Below, in pieces: positions 1 to 7,467 of a DNA stretch of 7,478 nucleotides. Numbering within the stretch: the first letter of the stretch is position 1; each line of letters begins with the position of its first letter. The notes under the pieces were generated by a model. That model made no database searches and was not told the DNA's origin. It saw only the letters and a list, made by a program, of their open reading frames with translations. The position numbers were made by a program, and so were the translations under genes. This DNA is from Planctomycetota bacterium (GTDB taxonomy: Bacteria > Planctomycetota > UBA1135 > UBA2386). The stretch lies in contig QJVU01000169.1 of the NCBI GenBank assembly GCA_003235605.1, positions 1 through 7,478 of the forward strand, written 5' to 3'.

Positions 1-1
1 G

Positions 2-2560
2 ATCGACCTCGTGCAGTCGCAGATCCGCATCTCCGAGGGGCACTCCCTGGCCAGCGAGGAGGTCGGGATCTTCGGCCAGAACTCGATCCAGCCCAGAGGC
101 TTCGCTGTTCAGTGCCGCATCACCACCGAGGATCCCGCCACCGACTTCATGCCTGACACCGGCGAGATCCTGGCCTACCGCGCCGCCTCTGGTCCGGGAA
201 TCCGCCTCGACGTTGGCAACGGCTATGCCGGCGCCCACGTCTCGCCCCACTATGACTCTCTGCTGGTGAAGGTCACCGCCTACGCCAACACGTTCCGCCA
301 GGCAGTGCACAAGGCGGTTCGCGCGCTCAGGGAGTTCCGCGTGCGGGGTGTCAAGACCAACATCGCGTTCCTGCAGAACGTGCTGCGGCACGACACATTC
401 CGCCAAGGCAGGGCCTACACGTCGTTCATCGACGAGACCTCGGAGTTGTTCGAGCTGAAGCTCAGCCGCGACCGCGCAACACGACTTCTGGGCTACCTTG
501 CCGAGGTAATCGTCAACGGCCACCCCACAGTCAGCAAGGAGCGCCGGCTGTCTCCTACCGGCTTCAGAAAGCCACCGCTGCCCGAGGTTCCGGACGAACG
601 GCCACCCGACGGCACCACGAAGATCCTGGAGGAGCGCGGCGCCAGGGGCCTGGCGGAGTGGGTCAAGCAGCAGACACAGCCCCTGGTCACCGACACCACC
701 ATGCGGGACGCGCACCAGAGCCTGATCGCCACACGGATGCGCACCCATGACCTGCTGAGTATCGCGCCCGCAACAGCGCACTTCGCCTCCCAGCTGTTCA
801 GCATGGAGACCTGGGGCGGCGCAACCTTCGATGTTGCCTATCGTTTCCTGAACGAGGATCCCTGGGACCGTCTGCGCAAGCTCAAGAGGGCGGTGCCGAA
901 CATCCTCCAGCAGATGCTCCTGCGCGGCGCCAACGCCGTGGGCTACACGAGCTACCCGGACAACGTCGTCGAGGCGTTCATCGACGAGGCCGCGGCGATG
1001 GGGGTCGATGTGTTCCGGGTGTTCGACAGCCTGAACGACCTCGGCAACATGCAGGTCGCTCTCGACCGGATCCTCAGGACTCCGAAGGTCGCCGAGGTCT
1101 GCATGTGCTACACCGGCGATGTGGCCAACCCCAACCGCAAGAAGTACACCCTCGACTACTACGCGGACCTGGCCCGGCGCATCGAGGACATGGGCGCACA
1201 CATCCTCTGCATCAAGGACATGGCCGGTCTGCTGCGGCCGCGTGCCGCGACGATGTTGATCGAGCGTCTGTCCGACTGCGTGGATCTGCCAATCCACCTC
1301 CATACCCACGACACCAGCGGCAACGGCGTCGCCTCCCTCCTGGCCGCCATCGATGCCGGGGTAAACATCGTCGACGTCGCTTTTGCGCCGATGGCCGGCA
1401 TGACCAGCCAACCCAGCATGAACGCGTTGATCGCTGCGCTCCGCGGCGGCGAGCGCGAGACCGGCATGGGCAACAAGTCACTGCAACCGATCGCTGACTA
1501 CTGGGAGGTCGTGCGGGAGTACTACCAACCCTTCGAGTCCGGGTTGTTGAGCGGCACATCCGAGGTCTACTACCACGAGATTCCCGGAGGCCAGTACTCC
1601 AACCTCCGCCCGCAGGCGGCATCCCTCGGTTTGCTCGACCGCTGGCAGGACATCAAGCATGCTTTCGCCGTCGTCAACCACCTGGTGGGGGACATTCCCA
1701 AGGTCACTCCCAGCAGCAAGATGGTTGGCGACTTCGCCAACATGCTGGTGCAGAAGAACCTGCTGGCGAAGAGCAACGACTTTGGCGAGATGGTGCGCAA
1801 CACCAAGTCCAATGTCCTGCGCGCTGCCCCGAGGCTGGATTTCCCCGAGAGCGTGGTCACCTACTTCCAGGGCCACCTCGGCCGGCCGCCGGGCGGCTTT
1901 CCCCGGGACCTGCAGGATGCGATCCTCAAGGGCCTTCCGAGCGTGGAAGGCCGACCCGGCGGAAACCTGCCTCCCCTCGACTTTGGCTCCCTCCAGAAAC
2001 AGCTCGCCAAGAAACACAGCCGGCAGCTGCATCACCACGAGGTGATCAGCGCGGCTCTCTACCCACGGGTGATGGACGACCACCTCCAGTTCCGCACCAA
2101 GTACGGCGATGTGTCCATTCTCGACACTCCCACCTACTTCTACGGCCTGGAGCAGGAGCAGGAGATCTGGGTCGACCTCGAGCCCGGCAAAACCCTGGTG
2201 ATCACCCTCGACGCCGTCAGCGATCCGAGCGAAGACGGCATGCGCACGGTCTACTTCGACCTGAACGGCCAGGGCCGCCAGATCCAGGTTCTGGACAAGA
2301 GCCTTGCCAGCAAGGGCACCGCACGCCGTTTGGCCGATCGCACCAACGACAACCACCTGGGAGCCCCCATGCCCGGGACCGTCATCGCCATCCACGCCAA
2401 GCCCGGTGACAAGGTCCAGGAGGGCCAACCACTCCTCACCCTCGAGGCGATGAAGATGGAGACCGTCGTCCGGGCTCCACGGGATTGCGAAGTCAAGGAG
2501 ATGGTCCCCGAAGTGAAGGCGGCAGTACAGGCGGAGGATCTGCTGGTGGTCGTGGTGTGA
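2..2560 (+). CDS. pyc: Pyruvate carboxylase, single-chain type, 5'-truncated by the window edge
   Basis: Biotin enzyme that carboxylates pyruvate to oxaloacetate with ATP and bicarbonate in the cytoplasm, feeding the TCA cycle and gluconeogenesis. The reading frame is open from base 2 (IDLVQSQIRISEG, typical of biotin carboxylase), so the GTG at base 11 is internal; about 300 N-terminal residues, including the ATP-grasp core, lie outside. Counting from that GTG: end of the biotin carboxylase domain at about 1-145 (CRITTEDP, Arg36); carboxyltransferase barrel at about 226-500 with DTTMRDAHQSL (Asp228), the carboxylated-lysine motif IKDMAG (Lys402) and metal ligands HTH (His431, His433); conserved carboxylase region with TPSSKMVGD (Thr566, the expected proton-shuttle threonine); biotinyl domain at about 780-849 with EAMKME, biotin on Lys815. 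The domain order and the whole-chain fusion separate it from split oxaloacetate decarboxylase or two-subunit carboxylases. It stops at TGA 2558-2560. No frameshift or missing key residue is seen in the visible part. Confidence 0.96.
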   Translation: MDLVQSQIRISEGHSLASEEVGIFGQNSIQPRGFAVQCRITTEDPATDFMPDTGEILAYRAASGPGIRLDVGNGYAGAHVSPHYDSLLVKVTAYANTFRQAVHKAVRALREFRVRGVKTNIAFLQNVLRHDTFRQGRAYTSFIDETSELFELKLSRDRATRLLGYLAEVIVNGHPTVSKERRLSPTGFRKPPLPEVPDERPPDGTTKILEERGARGLAEWVKQQTQPLVTDTTMRDAHQSLIATRMRTHDLLSIAPATAHFASQLFSMETWGGATFDVAYRFLNEDPWDRLRKLKRAVPNILQQMLLRGANAVGYTSYPDNVVEAFIDEAAAMGVDVFRVFDSLNDLGNMQVALDRILRTPKVAEVCMCYTGDVANPNRKKYTLDYYADLARRIEDMGAHILCIKDMAGLLRPRAATMLIERLSDCVDLPIHLHTHDTSGNGVASLLAAIDAGVNIVDVAFAPMAGMTSQPSMNALIAALRGGERETGMGNKSLQPIADYWEVVREYYQPFESGLLSGTSEVYYHEIPGGQYSNLRPQAASLGLLDRWQDIKHAFAVVNHLVGDIPKVTPSSKMVGDFANMLVQKNLLAKSNDFGEMVRNTKSNVLRAAPRLDFPESVVTYFQGHLGRPPGGFPRDLQDAILKGLPSVEGRPGGNLPPLDFGSLQKQLAKKHSRQLHHHEVISAALYPRVMDDHLQFRTKYGDVSILDTPTYFYGLEQEQEIWVDLEPGKTLVITLDAVSDPSEDGMRTVYFDLNGQGRQIQVLDKSLASKGTARRLADRTNDNHLGAPMPGTVIAIHAKPGDKVQEGQPLLTLEAMKMETVVRAPRDCEVKEMVPEVKAAVQAEDLLVVVV

Positions 2561-2575
2561 TCAGCTCCGGCGAAG

Positions 2576-4930
2576 CTATCTGCTCAACAGGTTGACCAGG
2601 ATCCTCGCAGCACCGGCATGCCCGAGGCGCAGCTGGCGATAGAGCACGAGAGCACAGTAGACGAAGTCACCCTTCCCGTGCTCGGCGTAGAGCAGCCCGC
2701 CCCTCAGCGGTTTCTCCCCCCGGTCCGCCGTCTCCAACAGCGCCACCCATTCCTTTCCCCAGTGCTCGGGAAAGTTCACACCGCGCTCCTGCACCCATCC
2801 GTCGAAGTCCTCGATCGTGATCTTGTTGGGGTAGCTCCAGATGCGGTGTCCGGAATCCAGCAGCCTCACCGGTGCATTCTCCTGGGACACCCGACGGTGC
2901 CCAACGTGCAAGTCGTAGGGAGCCAGCAACGGCTGATTCTCGTGTGCGTTCCATTCCTGAGGCTTGTGATAGAAACAGACCACCCGACCGCCGTTTCTGC
3001 AGAAATCCAGGATCCGTTCCCGCTGGTCGACGAGGTCCCGTCGCGACCGGTAGGCGCGCATGTCGACCACCACCGTAGTGAAGCGCGACAGGTCAACTGC
3101 CTTGAGAGTCACGGGATCGAGCAACTGGTAGTCGAGGTGCAGGCTCTCCAATGCCTGGTGCAGGGTGTCGTCCGGTCCCCGAACAAGGCCGATGTGCAGC
3201 GCTCTTGGCCGGCGAAACTCCACCCTGCTCATGTCCAGTCTGGCGACGGCCGCCGCGCCGCCATTTGTGGTTCCGGCGCTGTTGGACTCGAGCCTTGCCA
3301 CGACCTGCAGTCTGCCGCGGCTTGTGGACTCGCTGGTGGCCTCGCCGCCAGCCTCGAGGGTCACGTGGGTCTCTACCTTTGCACGTCGTTGTTCTGGCGT
3401 GAGCTTGAGGACCTGTGGTCTCGCCTCGACGGCAATACCAGGCGGAGCATCGAACTCGAGTCTGGACTCCAACGTACCCTCACCGTTCCACACGACGTCC
3501 AGCTCCACCGTCCGGCGCTCGGGCTGCCGACCGGCCGGCAGCATGAGCACCTCGGGCTCGAAGGCCAGTCTGGCAGTGGGGACCGGCGTGAAGAAGAGCT
3601 CCACCTCACGGCAGAATGCGATCCCGCCCACGCGAAAGGCCACAGTGGGCCGCAGCGTCGCGGGCCACACAAGGGCAGGATCCACCGAGAGCAACGGGCC
3701 TGTCGTGCCCGTGCATGTCGCAGTGGAGCTCGATGCCTGAACCCACGCACCCCCAGGAGGCCGCAGCCGCAGGTCCTCGATGGTCACGTCGGGCGACACA
3801 TCCGGTGACCATGCCTTCAGGGTCAGCGTTCCGCTGCCTCCGACCGGAATCCTCTCCTGCTCCAGGGTTACCACCATCCCTATGCCCAGGCCGTCGAGGA
3901 TCACCTTCTCGAGGGCATCGATCCTTCTGTCCAGCCGAGCCGCAATCACATCCGGGCAACCGTTCCGGAGCTGGCGCAGGGTGGGCAGCAGGGTTCGGGC
4001 CCGCGCCACGTGCACTGGGATCGGCCGGTCGCTCTTGAAGCGTCCCAGCTCGACCTCGAGCTGAACCGGGTCGATCCCCTGCTTCTGGGCGTGGGCACGG
4101 AACTTCTCGGAGTCGAACAGGCTGGGGAGGCGCGAAGGATCGAAACGCCGGTTCTCTCCGGCTGGCAGGACCTGTTTCCAGGCATCGGCACGCATGCGCC
4201 AGGCACCAATGGCTCCCATGCCCTGGGTACGGTGCATTCGCCAACCCCGCATGGCCTGTCGCGCGTAGCTCTCCCCCGTAGAGGGGTCCACCTCTCCCAC
4301 GGGGAAGACCACATCGGGGCTCGTGGGCCCGCCGGACGCGTCCGGCTTCTCGAACCAGATGTCGCCCGGCATGCGTTCGTAGAGGAGCAGCCCCGGGCGC
4401 CGCGCCACCAGTTCCCGCGCCGCGATCGCCGTAGCACGGTGGTGGCCGTGGCCACGGTCGGCACCGTGGTTGATGAAGATCACGTCGGGACGAATCTCGT
4501 CCAACGCCTTGTCGAGAGCGTCCAGGAACCTCTGCCTGCCCCAGGTTTGAAACGTCTCCGCGGCTGTCTTCGAATACCCAAAGTCTTCAAATCCCAGCCA
4601 TCGGACCTGAGTGCCCGTGATCCTGGCCGCCGCCAGCGTCTCCCGGGTGCGGACGCGAGCCAGATCCTCGCCGATCTCGGCCCCGATGGCATTCTGGCCA
4701 CCGCCGCCACACGTGCTGTAGAGAGTGTAGGTACGGAGGCCGTACTTGCGCCTGAGGTAGACCAAGGTTCGAGCCGCCTCGTCATCAGGATGTGCTGCGA
4801 GGTTCAGAACCACAGCATCCGTCGTGGCATCGACACAAGCCTGGTAGAAAGCAGTCCTGCCTGGCTCGCGTCGGACCGTGGCGCAAGCCGCCAGCAACAA
4901 CACCGCGGCCAGAAGCGCGCGCCCGATCAC
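2576..4930 (-). CDS. Multidomain PIG-L/LmbE-family deacetylase, predicted lipoprotein
   Basis: Predicted zinc-dependent N-deacetylase of the PIG-L/LmbE fold, anchored outside the cytoplasmic membrane; the substrate is unknown, though the family acts on N-acetylglucosamine-like groups. I start it at GTG 4930 (784 aa). This gives a GTGA overlap with the aminotransferase stop and a compact lipoprotein signal, MIGRALLAAVLLLAAC, with lipobox LAAC at Cys16. The upstream in-frame GTG at 4963 would add 11 mixed-charge residues. Catalytic domain about 38-250: AAHPDDE (metal ligands expected at His47 and Asp50, general base Asp49), a glycine-rich loop TCGGGGQNAIG, and HGHH (His161 and His164 fit the HxxH that supplies the third ligand). 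About 350-560 look like beta-rich sandwich domains. About 577-784 form a Rossmann/GATase1-like domain ending in PNKITIEDFDGWVQERG and a GGLLYAEHGKGDFVYC strand pair, a C-terminus I recall from other large PIG-L proteins. The family call is firm; substrate and the role of the tail are open. Confidence 0.9.
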   Translation of the reverse strand: MIGRALLAAVLLLAACATVRREPGRTAFYQACVDATTDAVVLNLAAHPDDEAARTLVYLRRKYGLRTYTLYSTCGGGGQNAIGAEIGEDLARVRTRETLAAARITGTQVRWLGFEDFGYSKTAAETFQTWGRQRFLDALDKALDEIRPDVIFINHGADRGHGHHRATAIAARELVARRPGLLLYERMPGDIWFEKPDASGGPTSPDVVFPVGEVDPSTGESYARQAMRGWRMHRTQGMGAIGAWRMRADAWKQVLPAGENRRFDPSRLPSLFDSEKFRAHAQKQGIDPVQLEVELGRFKSDRPIPVHVARARTLLPTLRQLRNGCPDVIAARLDRRIDALEKVILDGLGIGMVVTLEQERIPVGGSGTLTLKAWSPDVSPDVTIEDLRLRPPGGAWVQASSSTATCTGTTGPLLSVDPALVWPATLRPTVAFRVGGIAFCREVELFFTPVPTARLAFEPEVLMLPAGRQPERRTVELDVVWNGEGTLESRLEFDAPPGIAVEARPQVLKLTPEQRRAKVETHVTLEAGGEATSESTSRGRLQVVARLESNSAGTTNGGAAAVARLDMSRVEFRRPRALHIGLVRGPDDTLHQALESLHLDYQLLDPVTLKAVDLSRFTTVVVDMRAYRSRRDLVDQRERILDFCRNGGRVVCFYHKPQEWNAHENQPLLAPYDLHVGHRRVSQENAPVRLLDSGHRIWSYPNKITIEDFDGWVQERGVNFPEHWGKEWVALLETADRGEKPLRGGLLYAEHGKGDFVYCALVLYRQLRLGHAGAARILVNLLSR

Positions 4931-4947
4931 TCCTGGTTCCACCCCTC
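4927..4947 (-). promoter_or_regulatory. GTGA stop/start overlap with upstream purine-rich stretch
   Basis: Reading the minus strand, GAGGGG (4947-4942) and GGAA (4940-4937) precede GTG at 4930, whose last two bases share the TGA stop (4929-4927) of the aminotransferase. GAGGGG sits 11 bases and GGAA 6 bases from the GTG, acceptable for ribosome binding, while the AGGA touching the GTG is too close to serve. The arrangement is typical of termination-reinitiation coupling and is the main reason for choosing this start for the deacetylase. Confidence 0.6.
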
Positions 4948-6114
4948 GGTCAGACGCCTGCACACCTCGTCCAGCACCTCCTGCTCGACCGCGAACTGGA
5001 AACGGATGCTTCGGACGTCTCGCGGCTCAGCGTAGAAGATGTGACCTGGGACACCGTTGATGCCCAGGGACTCGATCATCTTCAACACAGCGGGATGGGG
5101 CTCCAGGTCGCCAAAGACCTCCGTGTAGTCTGCCATCACGTAATAGGCACCCTGAGGTCTGGTCACGCGGAATCCGCGGGTCTGCAACGCCGCGCAGAAC
5201 TGGTCGCGCTTTTGCTGGTAGGTCCGTTGCAGGCCCGTGTAGTAGGAGTCCGGCAGCTCCCTCAGCGCACGCTCCACGCCACGCTGCATCGGGCGGGCGG
5301 CACACACCTCCATCTGGTCGAAGACCCTGCCGATGGCATCCACAGTGTCGGCCGGACCCACCAGGTATCCAACTCGCCAACCGGTGATGGAGTAGGTCTT
5401 GCTGAAGCTGCTGATCGTCACCGTGCGGTCCGTAAGGCCAGCCACCGTGGCCGGCGAAACATGACGCAGGCCGTCATAGCACATGTATTCGTAGACCTCG
5501 TCGGTGAAGACCAGGACGTCGGTTCGAGAGAGAGCGTCAGCCAGGGAGGCAAGATCTTCCTTCGTGAACACCTTGCCGCTCGGGTTGGCCGGGGTGTTGA
5601 CCATGACCCCTCGGGTGCGGGAGGTGAGCGCGGCCCGCAGGCGAGTTGGATCGAAGGCGAAGTCCTTCCCGACGAGGGGTACGCAGATCGGGACCGCGCC
5701 GACCAGCTTCAACGCCGTGTAGTGGTAGGGGTAGAACGGCTCGAACAAGATCACCTCGTCCCCCGGATCCAGGAGCGTCAGGCACGCGGCAAAGAACGCA
5801 CCTGAGGAGCCCGAAGCGACCAGCACCTGCTCCGGATCGACTTCCAGGCCGTTGAACCGGTTGAGCTTCTCCGCGATGGCAGCTCGGGTCTCGGGCAGTC
5901 CGCAGTAGAAGGTGTAGGTCTGCCGATCGCTTCCGCCGGCGATTGCCTCCACCGCTCCCTGTCGGAGGGGTTCCGGGCTGTCCATGTCGCAAACCCCCTG
6001 CCCCAGGTTGATCCCGCCCGGGACCTTGTTGATGACCTCGGTCAGGGATCTGAGCAGGTTGCCCGTGTCCAGATGGGCGCGGCGCGCCGCCAGCCGTGCA
6101 AGTGGGCCGGTCAT
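4927..6114 (-). CDS. Pyridoxal-phosphate aminotransferase, class I/II (fold type I)
   Basis: Predicted cytoplasmic PLP-dependent transaminase moving an amino group between an amino acid and a 2-oxo acid. At 395 aa it has the usual family length and looks complete. Visible landmarks: INLGQGVCDMD near residue 36 (substrate-loop region), YTFYCGLPETRAAI at 67-80, NTPANPSGK with Asn177, TDEVYEY with Asp205 (pyridine nitrogen) and Tyr208, SSFSKTYSITGWRVGY with the Schiff-base lysine Lys239, and RSIRFQF with Arg371 for the substrate carboxylate. The pattern is closest to the kynurenine/glutamine/methionine aminotransferase branch (subgroup I-gamma-like), but the substrate cannot be read from sequence. 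ATG 6114 was chosen because it follows the upstream gene's stop by 10 bp; no clear Shine-Dalgarno precedes it. The TGA (4929-4927) overlaps the GTG of the deacetylase gene, so the two are probably translationally coupled. No signal peptide is seen, unlike both neighbours. Confidence 0.93.
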   Translation of the reverse strand: MTGPLARLAARRAHLDTGNLLRSLTEVINKVPGGINLGQGVCDMDSPEPLRQGAVEAIAGGSDRQTYTFYCGLPETRAAIAEKLNRFNGLEVDPEQVLVASGSSGAFFAACLTLLDPGDEVILFEPFYPYHYTALKLVGAVPICVPLVGKDFAFDPTRLRAALTSRTRGVMVNTPANPSGKVFTKEDLASLADALSRTDVLVFTDEVYEYMCYDGLRHVSPATVAGLTDRTVTISSFSKTYSITGWRVGYLVGPADTVDAIGRVFDQMEVCAARPMQRGVERALRELPDSYYTGLQRTYQQKRDQFCAALQTRGFRVTRPQGAYYVMADYTEVFGDLEPHPAVLKMIESLGINGVPGHIFYAEPRDVRSIRFQFAVEQEVLDEVCRRLTEGWNQE

Positions 6115-6124
6115 GCCGAAGAGA

Positions 6125-7429
6125 CTAACCGCTGTCGCGGTGTTTCAGCCACCACAGCTCGGCGCGCTTCAGGGCATCTGCGTTCCTTGTCGGCGGCAGG
6201 TGGGGGTTGTAGCCAAAGTCTTCACCGGTGATGCGGATCAGCGCACGGAGCGCGGCCTTGCGGCGCACGTCGATTGGCGAATGCAGGCACTTGATCAGGT
6301 CCGGAACCACCCGCCTGCCCCGGCGAACCTCTGCTGCCACTGCCTGCTCGACCTTGTCCTCGCTGGCCTGTGGGCCCAGGTGTGAGACCCGGATGCCGCC
6401 CCCCGGTGTGATCGGCCCAAGGAGCTTCTGGAACTTGCGCCGCAGAAAGAGGATTGCAAACGCCGTGCTGACCGGGTTGCCCGCCCCCTTGCCGGAGTTT
6501 CCGCCGCCGATGTCGTTGCTGACCCAGCCGCCGCTCGCGAGCTGTGCCTCGAGGAACATCTCCGCGCCAGATCGGTACCAGTCCTTGCCGTCGACCTTCT
6601 CCACATCGGAGAGGATGCATGCCCTCTCCAGCCCATAATGAAAGTAGGAGCAGTTGCGCGTTCTGAGGTTGCCGATGTCGGCCTTGTGCGCTGCCATCCA
6701 ATCCCAAGCATGTTCGATGCGGCGTTCCAGTTCCAGGTTGGCCACGGTCTTGGAGTCCAGGTGCTGGGTACAGATCTGCAGCACGGCGATGCCCGCCACG
6801 GTCATGGACGCATAGCCTTGGCCGCGACCGGCCCGCGCCGTCGAGTAGGTGAACCCGCCCTCGTCGTCCTGGGCGGTGATCGCGGCTGCGGCCAGGCGCC
6901 GCCACCGTATTCGGGGGATCTTCACGCCCAGGTTCGCGGCGGCCCTCATTCCCAGGGCCGCATACTGGGAATTGCTCAGATCCCAGCGGCCCTCACCTCC
7001 AGAATAGGAGAAGCCACCTCTCGGTGTCTGATTCTGCAAGAGGCGCTTCGCGTCCCTGGGCACGCTCGTGCGACGGTCGGGGTAGCTTGAAAGGTCGCTC
7101 ATCAACATGAGTCGTATGGAGACCTCGTACGTGCGGGTGAGCTGGGTCTTGCTCAAGCGCCTGAGGGCAGCCGCGAACACCCGGTTGGTGATCGGCACCG
7201 AGTCGTGCGTGGCAGCAAGACAGAGCAGGGCAAGCTGGCCACCGTTCGCGGAGCCGAGGTGCTGGAGGAGCGCGGGCCGTGACAGCTGCAGTGCCTTGTT
7301 GATCCGTTGCTCCAGCGTCTCCTCGCCCTGGGCAGTCAGTTGCCCGCCGCCCGCGCCGAGGCACAAGAGCGCTGTCAGCAGGTGTGATGCCACCTTGGGG
7401 AAGCCGGAGGGTGTGTTGACGGCTCGCAA
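6125..7429 (-). CDS. Secreted prenyltransferase/squalene-oxidase-repeat (toroid) protein with HEAT-like C-terminus
   Basis: Protein of unknown function with an alpha/alpha-toroid repeat region, predicted to leave the cytoplasm. From the TTG at 7429 it is 434 aa; an in-frame TGA lies just upstream (7435-7433). A signal peptide is visible: basic residues to Lys12, hydrophobic LLTALLCLGAGGG, then LTAQG, where cleavage is plausible after residue 33. GTG 7393 (residue 13) is an equally credible start and would keep most of the signal. Repeat units carry the QW-like pattern of glutamine then GGF/GGW: RGGFSYSG with DLSNSQYAALGMRAA (137-164), AQDDEGGFTYS (186-196) with YASMTVAGIAVLQIC, and SYFHYGLERACIL through DWYRSGAEMFLEAQLASGGW (261-302), then STAFAILFLRR. 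No DxDD cyclase motif is present, so it is unlikely to be a triterpene cyclase. Residues about 374-428 resemble a HEAT repeat with ITGEDFGYNP and a WWLKH end. I know such architectures from Planctomycetota proteins annotated only by the repeat. Probably the first gene of a three-gene operon. Confidence 0.85.
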   Translation of the reverse strand: MRAVNTPSGFPKVASHLLTALLCLGAGGGQLTAQGEETLEQRINKALQLSRPALLQHLGSANGGQLALLCLAATHDSVPITNRVFAAALRRLSKTQLTRTYEVSIRLMLMSDLSSYPDRRTSVPRDAKRLLQNQTPRGGFSYSGGEGRWDLSNSQYAALGMRAAANLGVKIPRIRWRRLAAAAITAQDDEGGFTYSTARAGRGQGYASMTVAGIAVLQICTQHLDSKTVANLELERRIEHAWDWMAAHKADIGNLRTRNCSYFHYGLERACILSDVEKVDGKDWYRSGAEMFLEAQLASGGWVSNDIGGGNSGKGAGNPVSTAFAILFLRRKFQKLLGPITPGGGIRVSHLGPQASEDKVEQAVAAEVRRGRRVVPDLIKCLHSPIDVRRKAALRALIRITGEDFGYNPHLPPTRNADALKRAELWWLKHRDSG

Positions 7430-7451
7430 GTGTCACCCGAGCAAGATGCGT

Positions 7452-7467
7452 AGGGTGTCTTATACCC
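7452..7467 (-). promoter_or_regulatory. Possible -10 element inside a short inverted repeat, upstream of the three-gene unit
   Basis: On the minus strand TATAAG (7464-7459) resembles a sigma70 -10 box about 30 bases before the TTG start at 7429. It lies within an inverted repeat at 7453-7467: arms of six (GGGTGT against ATACCC, one G-T pair) around a three-base loop, which could be an operator or chance. The matching -35 would fall just beyond the window edge, so the promoter cannot be tested here. Confidence 0.25.

Noticed and set aside
2147..2164. Short direct repeat of GGAGCA in the carboxylase gene
   Set aside because: It encodes the ordinary LEQEQE segment in frame and is too short to be a meaningful repeat.
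1478..2428. 316-codon minus-strand open frame opposite pyruvate carboxylase
   Set aside because: The opposite strand encodes an uninterrupted, well-conserved carboxylase; the antisense product is Val/Ala/Gly-rich and has no recognisable fold signature.
2559..2580. Possible intrinsic terminator between the convergent genes
   Set aside because: The stem is short and bulged and no T-run follows on either strand, so it is not annotated as a terminator.
2618..3808. 396-codon open frame on the plus strand opposite the deacetylase gene
   Set aside because: It is the complement of a convincing PIG-L coding sequence. The translation is low-complexity and rich in His, Pro, Arg and Val with no recognisable domain, as expected when third-position G/C bias keeps antisense frames open.
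2576..4930. Naming the deacetylase MshB or another thiol-biosynthesis enzyme
   Set aside because: It shares only the catalytic fold. It is a far larger predicted lipoprotein, and no other mycothiol or bacillithiol gene is nearby.
4010..5805. Two long overlapping plus-strand open frames (4010-5035 and 4792-5805) opposite the deacetylase and aminotransferase genes
   Set aside because: Both are antisense to genes with clear family motifs, span unrelated genes and show no domain or start context of their own.
6125..7429. Annotation as squalene-hopene cyclase or another terpene cyclase
   Set aside because: The protein is shorter than these cyclases, lacks DxDD and carries an export signal; only the repeat type is shared.
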